Origin: Periplaneta americana
Taxonomy: Eukaryota; Arthropoda; Insecta; Blattodea; Blattidae
Length of the DNA: 64,000 nt
NCBI RefSeq assembly: GCF_040183065.1
Contig: NC_091123.1
Span: 108,350,821-108,414,820 of the forward strand
Direction: 5' to 3'
The translations under genes were made by a program, and so were the position numbers. Position 1 is the stretch's first letter, and each line of letters opens with the position of its first letter. Below, piece after piece: positions 12,914 to 25,881 of the stretch. The notes beneath the pieces were generated by a model. It did no database searches, had not been told where the DNA came from, and saw only the letters and a list, made by a program, of their open reading frames with translations.

Positions 12914-13712
12914 GTCATCATCATCATCAATAGCTATCAGGGTTTAGGCCATTTGGCCTGTTCCGTCTCAGGTGAAAAGCTGGTCTCTCCATCGCTTCTT
13001 CGGGCGTCCACGATCTCGGTATCCAAGGGGGTCTGTAATTTAATAATCTCCTGGGTAGTCTATCATTTGGCATCCGTAGAACATGCTCATGCCAGTTGCT
13101 CCGATACTTGTGGATTGTCTCTGTAATGGCTGCGATATTTAGTTCTTGTCGGATGTCTTCATTATATTTATGGTCATAGAGAGTGTAGCCTGCTAGCGGT
13201 CTTAGTAATCTCATCTCAGCTGCTTCTATTCTTTTCAGTTGACTAGTTTTTAGAGTCCAAGTTTCTGATCCATATAGCAAAGTTGGAATGGCCATTGTTT
13301 TGTAGAATTTCAAAATTGTGTCTTGCCGGACCTTCTTAAACAGTGTATTTCTAATTGTTCTTAGCAGCTGTTGAAATTTGGCTAATTTATTATCTATATC
13401 TCGAGAATGAATATAGGAGAGATTACAGCCAAGGTAAGTAAAAGTATTTACTTGCTCTACTCCAGAGTTATTGATAACTATTTTAGTTCTTATAGAATTT
13501 TTACCAATAAAAGCCATGGTTTTTGTTTTGTGTATAGAAATTTCTAAATTGTACTCTTTTGCTTTTTGATATAACCTATGAATTGCCATTTGTAAGTTGT
13601 CTTCGGTGTTAGCTAATATAATTACATCATCTGCGTAGAGCAGAGTGTTAAGGGGTTTATTATCGATCATAAAATGTATGGCCGAATCAATTTCCCAGTC
13701 CTTAATAAGTGC

Positions 13713-13778
<66 letters not shown>

Positions 13779-15246
13779 TAAACAAGGAGACAGCGGACAA
13801 CCTTGTTTTAAGCCTTGATTTGTTATCCTAGTCGTTAAACTAATCTTGTTATTAATTTTAATTTTAATCTTTGTGTTTCTGTACATGCTTTGAATGGCAT
13901 AAATTAAATTTTGAGGTATCCCTTCTTTCTTTAAAATGTTCCAAAGTGTTGATCTATTTACAGTATCAAATGCTTTTTGGAAAACAATAAATGTTATGTG
14001 TGTTGGAATATTGAACTCTCGATGTTTCTCAATAAGTTGGGCCAATGTAAAAACTCCATCAATGCAAGATCTATTTTCTCTGAAGCCGTTTTGTTCTTCA
14101 AGAAGTATCGTTTCAGTGATTGGCTTTAGTCTGCTATTTATGATTTTTGCATATATTTTAGCGGCTGAATTTAATAGACTAATGCATCTATAGTTAATCT
14201 TATCTTTTCTATTCCCTTTTTTGTAAATGGGAACCACTAGTGACTCATTCCACTCATCAGGTAAGCTTCCATGGCTCCAACAGACATTTATGAAATCTAG
14301 GAACTTATTCAGGAATGATGGCGGGACATGTTTAAAGAGTTCAGTACTGATTCCGTCTGGTCCTGGTGTTTTCCTGGATTTGCTTTTTTGAAGCACTGAT
14401 ATTACTTCTTCCATGTCAATCTGATCAGCTGCTATATAGTTTAAATTTTCGTTAATTTCTGAGGCTTCCGTGTTCGTCCATAGTTGTTCATAATAATCTA
14501 GCCAGCTTTCCATTGGAATGGGATTTATATTCAAATTATCTTTTACCGTTTTATTTAATTCATTTAAAATTTTGTATGTTTTGGTCTGTTGGCCATGTAT
14601 ATCATATTCTATATTATTGCTAATGAATGTCTCCCATATTTCTCTATTTAATTTCCGGACTTTTTTTTTGGCAACTGCAGATAATCGTTTGTAATTAATA
14701 AGATTGTTGTCTGTTCGCTCATTAAGATATTTAAGGTATGCCTCTTTTTTATCTTGAATTTTGCGTGCTATATCTTCATTCCATATAACAAGACCTCGTT
14801 TATGTAATTTTTTCTTCCTTGTTCCTAAAGCTTCTCTAGCAGCTTTTATTAATACATCTTTAAGGCATTTCCATTCATGATTGATATTTGAACTCACTGC
14901 ATATTGTGGAAGATATAAATTAATTCTGTTTTTTAAATAGCAGACAAATGCTTGGATCACTTAACAAATTAGTTTTGATTACTTCTTCCTTTGGTTCTTG
15001 AGTGTATTTTCTTTTCCATTTAATAGGTATCCTAAGAGTGGATATTACAAGGAAATGATCACTGCTTATATCGTATCCTCTAAATACTCTGGTATCTCTT
15101 ACGTAAGGGGAAATTTTATTATTTGTTAATATATAGTCAATTATAGATTTATGTCCTCTAGCTGTCCAAGTATACTTATGGATTTCTTTGTGACGGTAAA
15201 ATGAGTTAGTAAGTTGATAGTACTGGATATAATCTTCTTCTTCCAC
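12914..15246 (-). pseudogene. Non-LTR retrotransposon (LINE) endonuclease-reverse transcriptase, inactive
   Basis: Two minus-strand frames make up one element. 15246-14920 holds the end of the endonuclease domain (YILTNNKI, then SSDHFLVI). 14960-12927 holds a 677-residue reverse transcriptase with NYRCISLLN, KAFDTVNR, GLKQGCPLSPCLFN and LLYADDVIIL, then the C-terminal YGSETW and RIEAAEMR block. The two frames differ, so a frameshift lies in 14920-14960. Motif A reads FIVFQKAFD where FxDFxKAFD is expected, so a catalytic aspartate is lost. A second frameshift near 13020 scrambles the tail; the alternative frame still reads GRPKKRWRDQLFT before a stop at 12968-12970. An in-frame (AT)n expansion splits the domain. 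The element is 5'-truncated and its 3' end is a short (TGA)n run at about 12914. The LINE clade is not certain. Confidence 0.9.
13718..13773. repeat. (AT)n microsatellite inside the reverse-transcriptase frame
   Basis: Read on the minus strand, it encodes an alternating Tyr-Ile run between the GCPLSPCLFN motif and NALIKDWE, and does not break the frame. Confidence 0.95.
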
Positions 15247-15815
15247 TGTGCTAGAGTCCTTGAGAAACCACAGACTTCTTCTTCATAGTGTTAGTATTTG
15301 AGGAATCATAAACTTCTTCATAGTGTTAGAGTCTTTGGGGAATCATAAGCTTTTCCCTTCATAGTGATAGTTTTTGAGTAACCATAAACATCTTTCTTTA
15401 TAGTGCTAGAATACTTAAGGAACCATAAACTTCTTTCTTCATAATGCTGAAGTTCTTAAGGAACCATAAACTTCTTTCTTCATAGTGCTAGAGGCCTTAA
15501 GGAACCATAACCTTCTTCCTTCATAGTGTTAGTATTTGAGGAACCGTATACTTCTTCTTTCATAGTGTTAGTCTTTGAGGAACCATACATTTCTTCCTTC
15601 ATAGCGTTAGTCTCTGACTAAACATAAATTTCTTCCATCATAATGCTTAGAGTGTTTGAAGTACCATAAACTTCTTTCTTTAGAGTCTTAGAGTCCTTGA
15701 GGAATCACAAACTTCTTCCTTCATAGGATAGTTTTTGAAGAAACATAATTTTCTTCCTTCATTGTGCTAGTGTCTTTGAGGAACCATAAACGTCTTCCAT
15801 CATAGTATTTCAGTC
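15247..15815. repeat. ~40-bp minisatellite, about 14 units
   Basis: Degenerate direct repeats of about 37-42 bp. Each unit contains versions of CTTCTTCCTTCATAGTG, then TTAG and GAGGAACCATAAA. It starts exactly where the 5'-truncated LINE ends. There are no unique spacers, so it is not a CRISPR array. No open frame spans it in a meaningful way. Confidence 0.9.
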
Positions 15816-15832
15816 GTATAACTTCTGATTAA

Positions 15833-16001
15833 TTACTTATGGCTTCTAAGGAAACCGGAGGTTCATTGCCGTCCTCACATAAGACCGTCATCGGTCCCTA
15901 TCCTGTGCAAGATTAATCCAGTCTCTATCATCATATCCCACCTCCCTCAAATCTATTTTAATATTATCCTCCCATCTACGTCTCGACCTCCAAAATTCTT
16001 T
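15833..16001 (-). pseudogene. 3' fragment of the (GTAA)-tailed LINE
   Basis: The sequence matches the 3' ends of the copies at 18.36 and 40.17 kb (GGAGGTTCATTGCCG, then GTGCAAGATTAATCCAG and CATCTACGTCTCG), with the tail reduced to about one TTAC unit. Homology stops near 16001. It encodes only a broken part of the C-terminal domain. Confidence 0.8.
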
Positions 16002-16220
16002 TATAGAGAAACTTTTTGAGTGCGTGTTTTTAAGGACAATAATGTAAGGTCCTCAAATTCTATTGTCTTTAAGTCGATATTTTAAAATATGAAGTAGCCT
16101 ACTCAGTTTAATTACTCATAACCGAAACATAAGAATTATTCCTTTACTGTTTTACTGCCCCTATTTTACCTACTTAAAAGCCTATATGGTGTAGGAAAGA
16201 GAGTATATTTTCTGTAAATC

Positions 16221-16495
16221 GACACTAGATACGTCACCAGCATTGCTCTGTGGGCTAAGGCGCCATTCCGGAACTGCGCTCGGGTGCAGCTTCGATTTCC
16301 GCTTGGGCTGATTACCTGGTTGAGTTTTTTCCGAGGTTTTCCCCATCAATAAGGCAAATGTCAGGTAATTTATGGCGAATCCTTGGCCTCATATCGCCAA
16401 ATATCATCTCGCTATCACCAATCCCATCGACGCTAAATAACCTTGTAGTTGATACAGCGTCGTTAAATAACGAAGTAAAGAAAGACACTAGATAC
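16221..16495 (+). mobile_element. tRNA-derived SINE, family B, with 12-bp TSD
   Basis: The body (16233-16483) has a tRNA-like head (CTGTGGGCTAAGGCGCC, B box decayed), the core GGCTGATTACCTGGTTGAG, and the tail GATACAGCGTCGTTAAATAA. It is flanked by perfect direct repeats GACACTAGATAC at 16221-16232 and 16484-16495, the expected duplication from LINE-assisted insertion. Confidence 0.93.
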
Positions 16496-17705
16496 ATCTA
16501 GCGGATCCCTCTAAATATTATCACGAGGCAGGGTCACCGCAGAGACTTCACAGGTTAATCAAAAAATAATTGATAATCATCCAGTCCATAGACGGAAGAT
16601 AAATTTCTTCGAACCACGGATGGACAGCATGTCGGACAAAATAAAAAATTATTGTTAAAATAAATGAATTTAAATGACATTAAGAGAAGAAACAATAATA
16701 AAAAGTAATATAATTTTACTTTCGTGGAACTGAAAATTTCATTTTAGTGTACTAAGTGAAGTGATAGATTTGCAATAACATAATCATAGACGTTATACAG
16801 TATATTTAATAAGAAATCAAATATGTTATCTAACCAAGCTATGTCTGGGACCAAAGAAGAGTAACAGACTGACGGAGGGAAATAAATAAAATTGATAACT
16901 GTCATTTGCTGATACTGAACGGTAATCAATTACTGAAATAACTATTACGAAGGCTCAGAGGTAGCTTTGCATACTCACTCAAGAACGTGTGGGTCAATCA
17001 GTGACTCAAAGTGACTGGACGATTCTTTGCCGTGCGGATTGGAATTCTTTTCACTTCGAACGTCCGTCAATCTAATTGCCAACCAGTTGTAGATATTTAT
17101 TTTTTTGCAGGTCCAGTAGAAAGGCTCGCAAGAGTGTAGGTAGCGTGACTTCCAAGTATCGTGACAGTGCCTTATTGCTCCTGGGTTTTTAGTTCTGTCG
17201 TCAGCATAAAATTTAACTACAACAGAAGGATCAAGGGATACATTTAGGTTTTCATTGTTTATTTATTTATTTTTTATTTTTTTTCTTGAATTGTTTTTTT
17301 CATTAGCAGTGCCGTTAGTGGAAGTGATGGAGCAGGTTTTCTCAACGTAATATTTCTTGATAGTCTGTCAGCATGCTCGCCTTTACATCTGAGAATTCAC
17401 GGTTTCGATTTCAGTTGATAACAATAATTAAGCCGAATATTTTATATATATTTTACAGCATGTAAAAGTAAATATTATTTACTAGTCATTTCTCATATAT
17501 GTCAAAATTGAATTCATAGCAATAAAATGCTTATAGACGTATGTATACCTGCATAGTGTAAGAGTATTGGGTGCTTTTACTTCACGCCATAGCAGGGAAA
17601 GGTGTTTAGGGCAAATACCTTTACATACCTGGTGTCTATTTCCAAATTTAATTTCAGGGACCATAAATGAATGTTTACATCTTTTCTTTACGTTTGCCTG
17701 CCTTT
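16496..17705. other. Anonymous AT-rich DNA
   Basis: No gene recognised. A faint tRNA-head-like stretch (GTCAGCATGCTCGCC ... GGTTTCGATTTC) near 17368-17415 may be a decayed SINE start. Confidence 0.4.
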
Positions 17706-17902
17706 CCAGATTTGCGCTCGGGCGTGGGTTCGATTCCTGGTTGAGTTTTTTCTCGAGGTTTTCCCAACAGCAAGCCGAATGTCAGGTAATTTAAGGCGAA
17801 TCTTAGGCCTCATTTCGCCAAATATCATCTCGCTATCACCAATTCCATCGACGATAAACAACCTAGTAGTTGATACAGCGTCGTTAAATAACTAAGTAAA
17901 AA
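17706..17902 (+). mobile_element. SINE family B, 5'-truncated
   Basis: It starts inside the tRNA-like head at GCTCGGGCGTGGGTTCGATT and continues through the T-rich core to GATACAGCGTCGTTAAATAA and an A-rich end. The first ~50 bp of the head are missing. No clear target duplication. Confidence 0.85.
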
Positions 17903-18247
17903 GAGATTGTAGTAACCTTTAAGAAAAAAAAGCCGGCAGTTTTAAACAGTAAATTACATTAATTTTAACACAGTCAGTAACAGAAAATCTTACATACAGA
18001 GTTGTTATTGGTTTGGTTTACCGCCCTACGGGATGTGGATCCGCCGACGCTAGTCTACCGTCTGCCGCCCACTTTGCTTCCCAATTCCCTTTCACGTTGG
18101 TCGCGTACATGCATGTTGTGCAATTGTGCGATTGTTGTGAGTAAACTCGTTAGAAGAAAATTGGTAATTTAAATCGAACATGTAAACTTGTCCGCGTTCC
18201 AAAGTAATATCCTAATACCTGATGTAAACTCGTCCGGTTACAACAGT

Positions 18248-18257
18248 GAACATTTCC

Positions 18258-18353
<96 letters not shown>

Positions 18354-19308
18354 TGGCTTTTAAGGAACCCGAAGATTCATTGCCGCCCTCACATAAGCCT
18401 GTCGTTGGCCCTTATCCTGTGCAAGATTAATCCAGTCTCTATCATTATATCCCACCTCCCTCAAATCCATTTTAATATTATCCTCCCATCTACGTCTCGG
18501 CCTCCCCAAAGGTCTTTTTCCCTCCAGCCTCGCAACTAATATTCTATATGCATTTCTGGATTCGCCCATACGTGCTACATGCCCTGCCCATCTCAGACGT
18601 CTGGATTTAATATTCCTAATAATGTCAGGTGAAGAATACAATGCGTGCAGTTCTGCATTGCGTAACTTTCTCCATTCTCCTGTAATTTCATCCCTCTTAG
18701 CCCCAAATATTTTCCTAAGAACCTTATTCTCAAACACCCTTAATCTCTGTTCCTCCTTCAAAGTGAGAATCCAAGTTTCACATCCATTCAGAACAACCGG
18801 TAATATAACTGTTTTATAAATTCTAACTTTCAGATTTTTTGAAAGCAGACCATATGACAAAAGCTTTCCAACTGAATAATAACACGCATTTCCCATATTT
18901 ATTTTGCGTTTAATTCCTCCCGAGTGTCATTTGTATTTGTTACTGTTGCTCCAAGATATCTGAATTTCTCCACCTTTTCGAAGAATAAATCTCCAATTTT
19001 TATATTTCGATTTCGTACAATATTCTGGTCACGAGACATAATCATATTCGGGATTTATTTCCAAACCTATCTCTTTACTTGCTTCCAGTAAAATTCCCTT
19101 GTTTTCCCTAATCGTTTGTGGAATTTCTCCTCACATATTCACGTCATCCGCATAGACAAGAAACTGATGTAACCCTTTCAATTCCAAACCCTCTCTGTTA
19201 TCCTGAACTTTCCTAATGGCATATTCTGGAACAAAGTTAAAAAATAAAGGTGATTGTGCATCTCTTTGCTTCAGCCAGCAGTGAATTGGAAAAGTATTGG
19301 AACATTTC
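18248..19308 (-). pseudogene. 5'-truncated LINE with (GTAA)n tail and 9-bp TSD
   Basis: On the minus strand the element starts inside the reverse transcriptase. A frame near 19273-19215 reads [17 protein letters not shown], degraded from the QGD-LSP-LFN motif, and the YADDV codons lie near 19143-19156. The longest open piece, 18896-18360 (178 residues), carries CETWILTLKEEQRLRVF, HALYSSPDIIRNIKSRR and GKRPLGRPRRRWEDN. The 3' end is a (GTAA)n tail, seen on the plus strand as (TTAC)n at 18257-18350. GAACATTTC at 18248-18256 and 19300-19308 is the likely target duplication. Frameshifts and stops make it non-functional. Confidence 0.9.
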
Positions 19309-19919
19309 TCTTCCCATTTTATCCAAATTTAGGACTGGTAGCTTAGGCCTATGTATGAAAACTTGCATGGTTAGAAATATTTGCTTGTTTATTCCTTTGT
19401 TTTAATTTTATAGGTCTTAGGTCTTAGAGAAAATGTCAGTCCTTGTTCATCACACTTAAGTTGAATGATTTTGGAAGTTGCTTTATAAATGTTTATAGTC
19501 TAGTAAGCAGAGACAATAGTTTTCGTTATTAGCGGTAAAGAAAGTTGTTCATTAAAAAAACATGTTTTATTTGTATTAGAAGATAGTTTTGAAGTGGTGT
19601 ATGACATGATCTTTTTGCTAATTTTTAAAAATAAAGCATTTTTTTACAATATATTATGCATTCTAGCGACAAAGGAGAAGTCTACTACTAATTTTCATTT
19701 CCTTAGAAAAAATTACATTTGTTTCAAATTGAAAAAAAAAAAAATTAACACTTTATAAGGAAACAATCGTGAATATAATGTTTGATTAAAGTTTTGACTT
19801 GCTTCTTTGTTACAAAGAACTTTTCACCATTGTTGAACAGTTAAGCCATCATAATAAAGATAACAACTTTGATATTGTAACAGCACTGTTAGAATTAAAA
19901 TCGAAAAGTGAGATTTACC

Positions 19920-19950
<31 letters not shown>

Positions 19951-21429
19951 CTTCTTCTTCTTCTTCTTTTTTGTAAAAAGTCCCTTCAATGTCTTTGTTT
20001 ACCCATATCAAATGCTGACAGTGACAGATATTTATCTTATCATAGTCTAATTGTAACAGACAGGACAACCATAAAGAACCAAAATGTCACAACTTATTTT
20101 ATGTTGCAGTTTGGTGATAAGCCTGATGATACTAATATGATCTAAAATAAATGTTGCAATTTGGTGATAAAAGTTTTGATCACCACTCAGCAGTGTTGCC
20201 TGACTTACTTGTAAAACTAATTAATATTGGTTAACCTTCATTTCTGTCATTATTCATTATTTTAACCTAATAAAATATTACTTGACTTACTAAACTGTCT
20301 TGAAAATGTATTATTGTACCATCTCACCATTACAAATATGCCGCTAGGTGGCAGTTATTTTTAGCTGTTCTCTTGTTACCAGTTGTGCCAACTATACAAT
20401 CTTCATTGAACTGTATGGACTATTACTAAACAAGAAGGCTTTGTTCATTCAGTTTCATTTTTATTAAAACAGTTCCATTCCACTTCAATTATCAATATAT
20501 ATTAAACAGTCTCAGATACGTGACTATCCATAATGTCATATAGCAGAAGCTATAACATAACCTAAATAATGTAAAAAAGGTAAATGAAAGAAAAGTTTTA
20601 ATTAAGGATGATGAAATAAACAAGAATCATTTTAAAAATGACAATTATTGAAAGTACAATGTTGGGAAACAAACAAATGCTAGGGAGGTGGTAAAAATAA
20701 ACGAATGCTAGGGAGGTGGTAACAATAAACTGTAGGATAATCAGCCATGATTGGTTGAAACACGTCGTTCCGTACCGTTTTATTGTCAAAAGTAATATGA
20801 CGTTGTAAAAGATTAATAGTCACCATAAACCTTTGCCTCTGCTTATAAGGTAAGATAAAAAACACACGCTGAAGGTTAGTTAATGTTTGGCACCTGATGT
20901 ATCTAGAAGCCAATGTTGCCAGGTCAAAGGTATATTTTTCATTAATCTATGAACACAAAATTTCTCCAGATTCCACCAGCATTTTCGATACCAAATAATA
21001 AATAATAAATATCTAAGTTTTGTCACAAACTAGCTCTTATAATCTATGCATAATTCGAATCTTACATATACAGGGACTTTAAATCTTGCTTAGCGGAGGA
21101 GATTACATGTTGCATTAAAATACCTGGTCTTTTAAATTGGATGTTTGTGCTAATTTCGGACGAGTTTACATGTCCCGGTATATTTCCTCTGGGTCGAGCG
21201 TGAAAAGATTTTATGTTGCTTAACATAGACAGATAATGCAACTTGAAGGGACGTCGAGGTTAAAAATTAGTATAAAGCTGACTTCCATTCAGTTTAATTC
21301 AATTTAGTTCGAGGCAATGAAATATAGGCTTACTGCGCATCTTCATTTATGATGCGTACATTACGAAACAAATCGTACAAGAAGTGTCGTGCTGTATTTC
21401 CAGCAGTCGACAGTTCAAGCACTGATTAT
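19309..21429. other. Anonymous AT-rich DNA with small repeats
   Basis: Contains a (CTT)n microsatellite at 19919-19968, encoding only a poly-Phe frame. A 31-bp tandem duplication, each copy holding ATGCTAGGGAGGTGGTAA, lies at about 20672-20735. No coding domain found. Confidence 0.5.
20341..20354 (+). promoter_or_regulatory. CTCF-like motif
   Basis: CCGCTAGGTGGCAG fits the CTCF core consensus CCRSYAGRTGGCRS. It is a single motif in otherwise anonymous DNA; occupancy is untested. Confidence 0.35.
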
Positions 21430-21960
21430 TATATTTATTTATTTGAATATACAATTTCTTGAACCCTATTTTACCCGAAAGTACATTAGGGTTATAGTTA
21501 TAGACTGGTAATTTATATTATTACAAGGAGACTTGAAATTAACACATATCTACTACATTAATTTGAATTAATTACATATTCTTAAATATATTACATATAA
21601 AATTACAAAACTATTTATAACAGCATGTTTTTTCTGAACACATTGAATAATGGTTTGTCATAATATATTACATTACAAAAATGTAAATGTGCGACCAAAA
21701 TAAATCTTCTATTTTCGAATACTGGACAGTGAAACAAAAGATGATCCACAGTTTGCTGTTCCTCACAGATACATAAGTAGCTATTTTCCTTATGTAATTT
21801 AAATCGTTCTAAATAAAAACCAAATTTCCCATGACCCGATAAAAATTGCGCTAGTACAAAATCCGGTATAATTTTGTTCCTATTTAAGCGGGTGTCGACC
21901 CTAGGAAAAAAGATTTCTCTCAATGCAATAAATTAGATTTATAACGTACTGTCTTGCCGA
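21430..21960 (-). pseudogene. C-terminal fragment of a second LINE type
   Basis: The frame 21923-21615 reads AQFLSGHGKFGFYLERFKLH, then CICEEQQTVDHLLFHCPVF. This is the (T/S)GHG...YLxRF...C-C...(E/D)HLLFxCP pattern found at the C-terminus of Jockey/I-type LINE polyproteins, where a gag-like zinc cluster follows the RNase H region. The rest of the polyprotein is missing. The AT-rich plus-strand flank at 21430-21614 is probably its 3' UTR. Confidence 0.7.
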
Positions 21961-24900
21961 AAGCTGAGGACACCGAATCACCGCTAAGCAGGTTGTTACT
22001 TGCTCATGTCATTTTTCGAACGGCGCCGTACTAAGCGAAACCTATTTTGAGATGTACACCAGTTACAGGATCACCGTTTGATGCATATAACGAACATAGA
22101 CAAAGTCTTTCATTCAGAGAACAGAACTTCGGCGTGCTGGATTTGTTGTCAGATCCGCTACAATTTAGTTCGCAGCGGATAAAGGAAAGATTATGATTAA
22201 ACTTTGGAACAAGTGAGCCCAGGTGTGCGAACTCAACAGGTGTGTACGTAGGATTCCTGATGTGCAACACTTTGTGGTCAATGAGTCTCGCAAACCACAG
22301 GCTGAAACAAATTGCCATTTTATTGACGACGTTTCTAATACGAATTAATTTTCTGAACGACCTTACAGATGCGTGATGCTTTGCTGTTCCTTTCTATTTC
22401 CATTAATTTTATTTTGTTTCCTCCCTTTCATGCTTTTAGCCCGCTCCTTCTCTAAATAATAGGATGTAACTGACTATTACTTTCGTAATATGTACTTTCG
22501 CCCATCCAAGATGGACAATGTACACGCTGTACAATTTAGAAAAGCGGAGATAAAGTAAACTGTACCTCTGTCTCGTGCAGAAGGCTTGTTTCTCCGTTCA
22601 ATTCTGTTCGATTATAACGCAATAACAGGCATCTGTAATATTGAATCTGCCGCCACAAACAATCAATAGTTATCTTCTTGAGTACTTGTATATGTAATTG
22701 GAATTTATTGAGCATGTAATAGGAATTTCACCCACGCCCATAATAGGCTTGTCCCACCAGACCTCGTTCGCTGAATGTCTTCATTAAATACACAAATGCA
22801 GAAAAATTATCCAGAATTTTTCTTTTTTTGGAGTGGGAGGAGCAAAACAAGCATTCTTTAAGTAATTGTGAATCGTAAATGCTTCCTTACGGAGTTACGT
22901 AAGTTGCGCTTTTACCCTGACTCCTAGGGTGCCGAGGATGCGAGAAAAACCACGTGGAGAACGAAACTGTTTTCACTCGAAATACATTTTCAGCTGCAGA
23001 ATCTAATCGTAAATCACGAAATAAGAACACGATTATGGAACAATGGTGAGTGAATTAATGTTTGTTAATTACAAAGAGGTTTTCACCCGGTGGTATTACA
23101 GGAAAAGTAACGACATATTATAAAGACAAGATATATGAGAGACAAGACATACAATGAGATTAGGAAAGAAATCTAAGCACATGAAGAAAATCTGTCCACA
23201 GTAGCTTTGTTTGAGAAAAATAGTTGTTACAATATCTCAAGTAATAAAGAGCCTCAGTTTCCAACATTGGGAAGCCTATATTTGGTATTTAACATACTTA
23301 TCTAATTGTAGATTCTTTCAGAGACCGTGGAATGTTGATATTGTGATAGGTACAGCGCATAAATATCGGTAACTGGAGTTAAATCTTTTTCGATAATGAT
23401 GAAATGAATTGATTTCTAGCCTATGTGTAATTTATACATCTTGATTATACAACTTTTAACATTATATCACTTAGGAATATAAAGTACTAGTGGCTGAAGA
23501 TTAAGTTCAATAGAAGCTTAAATAAAGATTTTTCAGGTTTACTTTCCAAACAGAATACCAGATATTTTCTATAATAATGAAACATACTCCACGAACATTG
23601 TAACATTGAAAGTAAAGTAATAAGCTTAACACAATGAAGTGTAACCTTGTCAAAAATTTTCTCCTTTTAAGAAACTTCCCTCTGAATGGATTATATACCA
23701 AATGCTTTTCTTGAACGTATACATCTTTATTTCTTTGAGTTTCAATGCGAAAACGCAAGTAACAAAATCAAGGCGATCAGCGGTGTTTTTCATGTAGGAG
23801 TAAAATAGTAGCTATTTCAGATCATTGCGGATTATTGGCAAGAATATGACATTTTGAGTGCATTAGACACAGTAAATGCTGGACATAATTTTGGCCACGT
23901 TGAAACGTTAGCATAATATGTTTAATCAATGATATATTTATTGAAGGTTTTAGTAGGCCTAACATATAATTACGTAAAGCCGTTACTCAGAAAATTATAG
24001 AAATGAAGATCTAATGGAAGATATTGTCTAATTACATAACCCCAAAAGGTTTCACTTTCATATCATCAATAATAGTATTAATGTGTATCATTAATCACAA
24101 ATACACTATGGAATTACCTGTAATATTTCATTTTTAATTATGATAATGTCAACAAACCTTCTTGAGTTTTGTAGTTTTTAATAACCTATACACAGCTATA
24201 CTAAGAAAATTACACAACAGGCAATCAGATCTGTAAATTCATAATAACATAACCTTCGTAATAAGTTTTGAAGTTCTCAGTATATTAGACAAATGAAGAT
24301 CGACCTATTGGCATTATGATGTCAGAGAATCTGTTGGAAATCCTGGAGGCACGGCCTCCTTGGCCTCCTTGATAAATAATATTTATTTTATTGTTTTGTT
24401 TTATTCCGAAAAGCTAGTAGTTATCAAAACTGACGACAGGAAAGTAGGAAAATTGGCATTTCATTGAAAACTACTATTTTTCCACAAATTGTTGGATGTC
24501 AAGCTTCAAAATGAGGTATCATTCATTAAAATCCGTTCAGCCGTTTTCCCGTAATTTCCATTACTTAATATTCCGAATATATATGATATGTACTTAATAT
24601 TCCGAATATAATTTATGTTGTGTAACATTGATCTTAGATCATGTAAATTTAGTATAGGACTGATCTAAGATTACAAAAATACTTAGGAAGGAAAATCGTA
24701 TTTATGGCTAGTAGTTTGCAATATATTGTTCGATATTCATTTGTCTCCTTGACAATACTTGTAATCAAAATAGTAATAATTTTTTTAACAGTCATTGTCC
24801 AGAACGATGATAGCATTTACAAATATCCCATTTATATAATCATGAAACATTTATCCATATAATTTTAAACTGTAGTAGACTGGCAGTACTGGTTCTTATG

Positions 24901-25580
24901 TACGCGGCAATAGCCACCTCAGAGAAAAATACTTCAGCACATGAATTGTTGTATTAGTTATGGAGTCATCTTTAGGTGCAGAAGTAACCCCATGGAAGAA
25001 ACGTAATCAACAAAAAGAGAAAAAACAGGATATAATAAAGAAAAACGAAGATTAAAGGAGAGGCACACTTCAGCCATAACAGAGTATATTTTCTTAAAAC
25101 AACCATTGTTCACAGTTACCTGCATTTACACATGTATTTCTAAGAGGCTATTTGAGTTATAAATGTACTTCAGTTTTCCCAAGTCTCTGCAACACCTTAA
25201 GAAATGGCATGTTGAATTTCATACTTGAAGTGTCAACAACACCTATGCCAGATTGTTTTTTCTTTCTCCTGAAAATTTATGTTTTTGTACTATGGTTGTT
25301 TCCCCCCCCCCCCAAAAAAAAACTTCAATTTTATTTTAGAGAATGAAGAAACAGATCGTCGTGCACCACCAAACAAAAGAAGCAGACTGTAATTCCACGA
25401 ATGTTATTCAGAGAGATTGGAAAAATATGAAGTTGTGTTATGAAACCACAAGAAAACGTTCAAACTGGAAATAACATAGCCTAGAAGCTGGTATATAGGC
25501 GTACAACAATATATTATATCTATAGCATTATGCGTACAATTATGCGTGAAAATTAATACAGAGCTTTCTTTATATAGCAA
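21961..25580. other. Long anonymous interval
   Basis: No gene or repeat family recognised. The 95-residue frame at 22318-22031 (minus) has no known motif. A short tandem duplication of ATGTACTTAATATTCCGAA lies at about 24560-24610. Confidence 0.45.
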
Positions 25581-25881
25581 TTAACTCCTTCAGTCCCGAA
25601 TTTATAGTTAAAAAAAAATAAAAAATCTGTCACATAATCATTCTGGGGATCCAAAAATCCCAAATCAAGTCTTAACAGCAAATCAAAATTTGGGGGAAAT
25701 TTTGACCCCTGGGATCCCACAATTTTACATTTTATTTTTAATTCAGGTATAGAAATGTTTCAAAAATAATACTCCCCATTTCTATCACATCGAATTTTTC
25801 AAAATATTTGAAAGTATCGAAGACATTCCAAAAAAGAAAAAAAAAGTACAGTATAATGTACATAAGATCTGAAGGGGTTAA
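25581..25881. mobile_element. piggyBac-like MITE, TTAA-flanked
   Basis: TTAA at 25581-25584 is followed by CTCCTTCAG, and the right end reads CTGAAGGGG before TTAA at 25878-25881. This gives a 9-bp TIR with one mismatch and the TTAA duplication typical of piggyBac. The interior (293 bp) is AT-rich with a small inverted motif (GGGGATCC / GGGATCCC) and no coding capacity. The short TIR makes the superfamily call tentative. Confidence 0.55.

Noticed and set aside
15247-15815. CRISPR-like array
   Set aside because: The units are continuous degenerate repeats with no unique spacers, in a eukaryotic context.
18188-18539. Open frames rich in Leu-Thr-Tyr repeats
   Set aside because: They are translations of the (TTAC)n tail of the LINE, not a protein; the same applies at 39981-40281.
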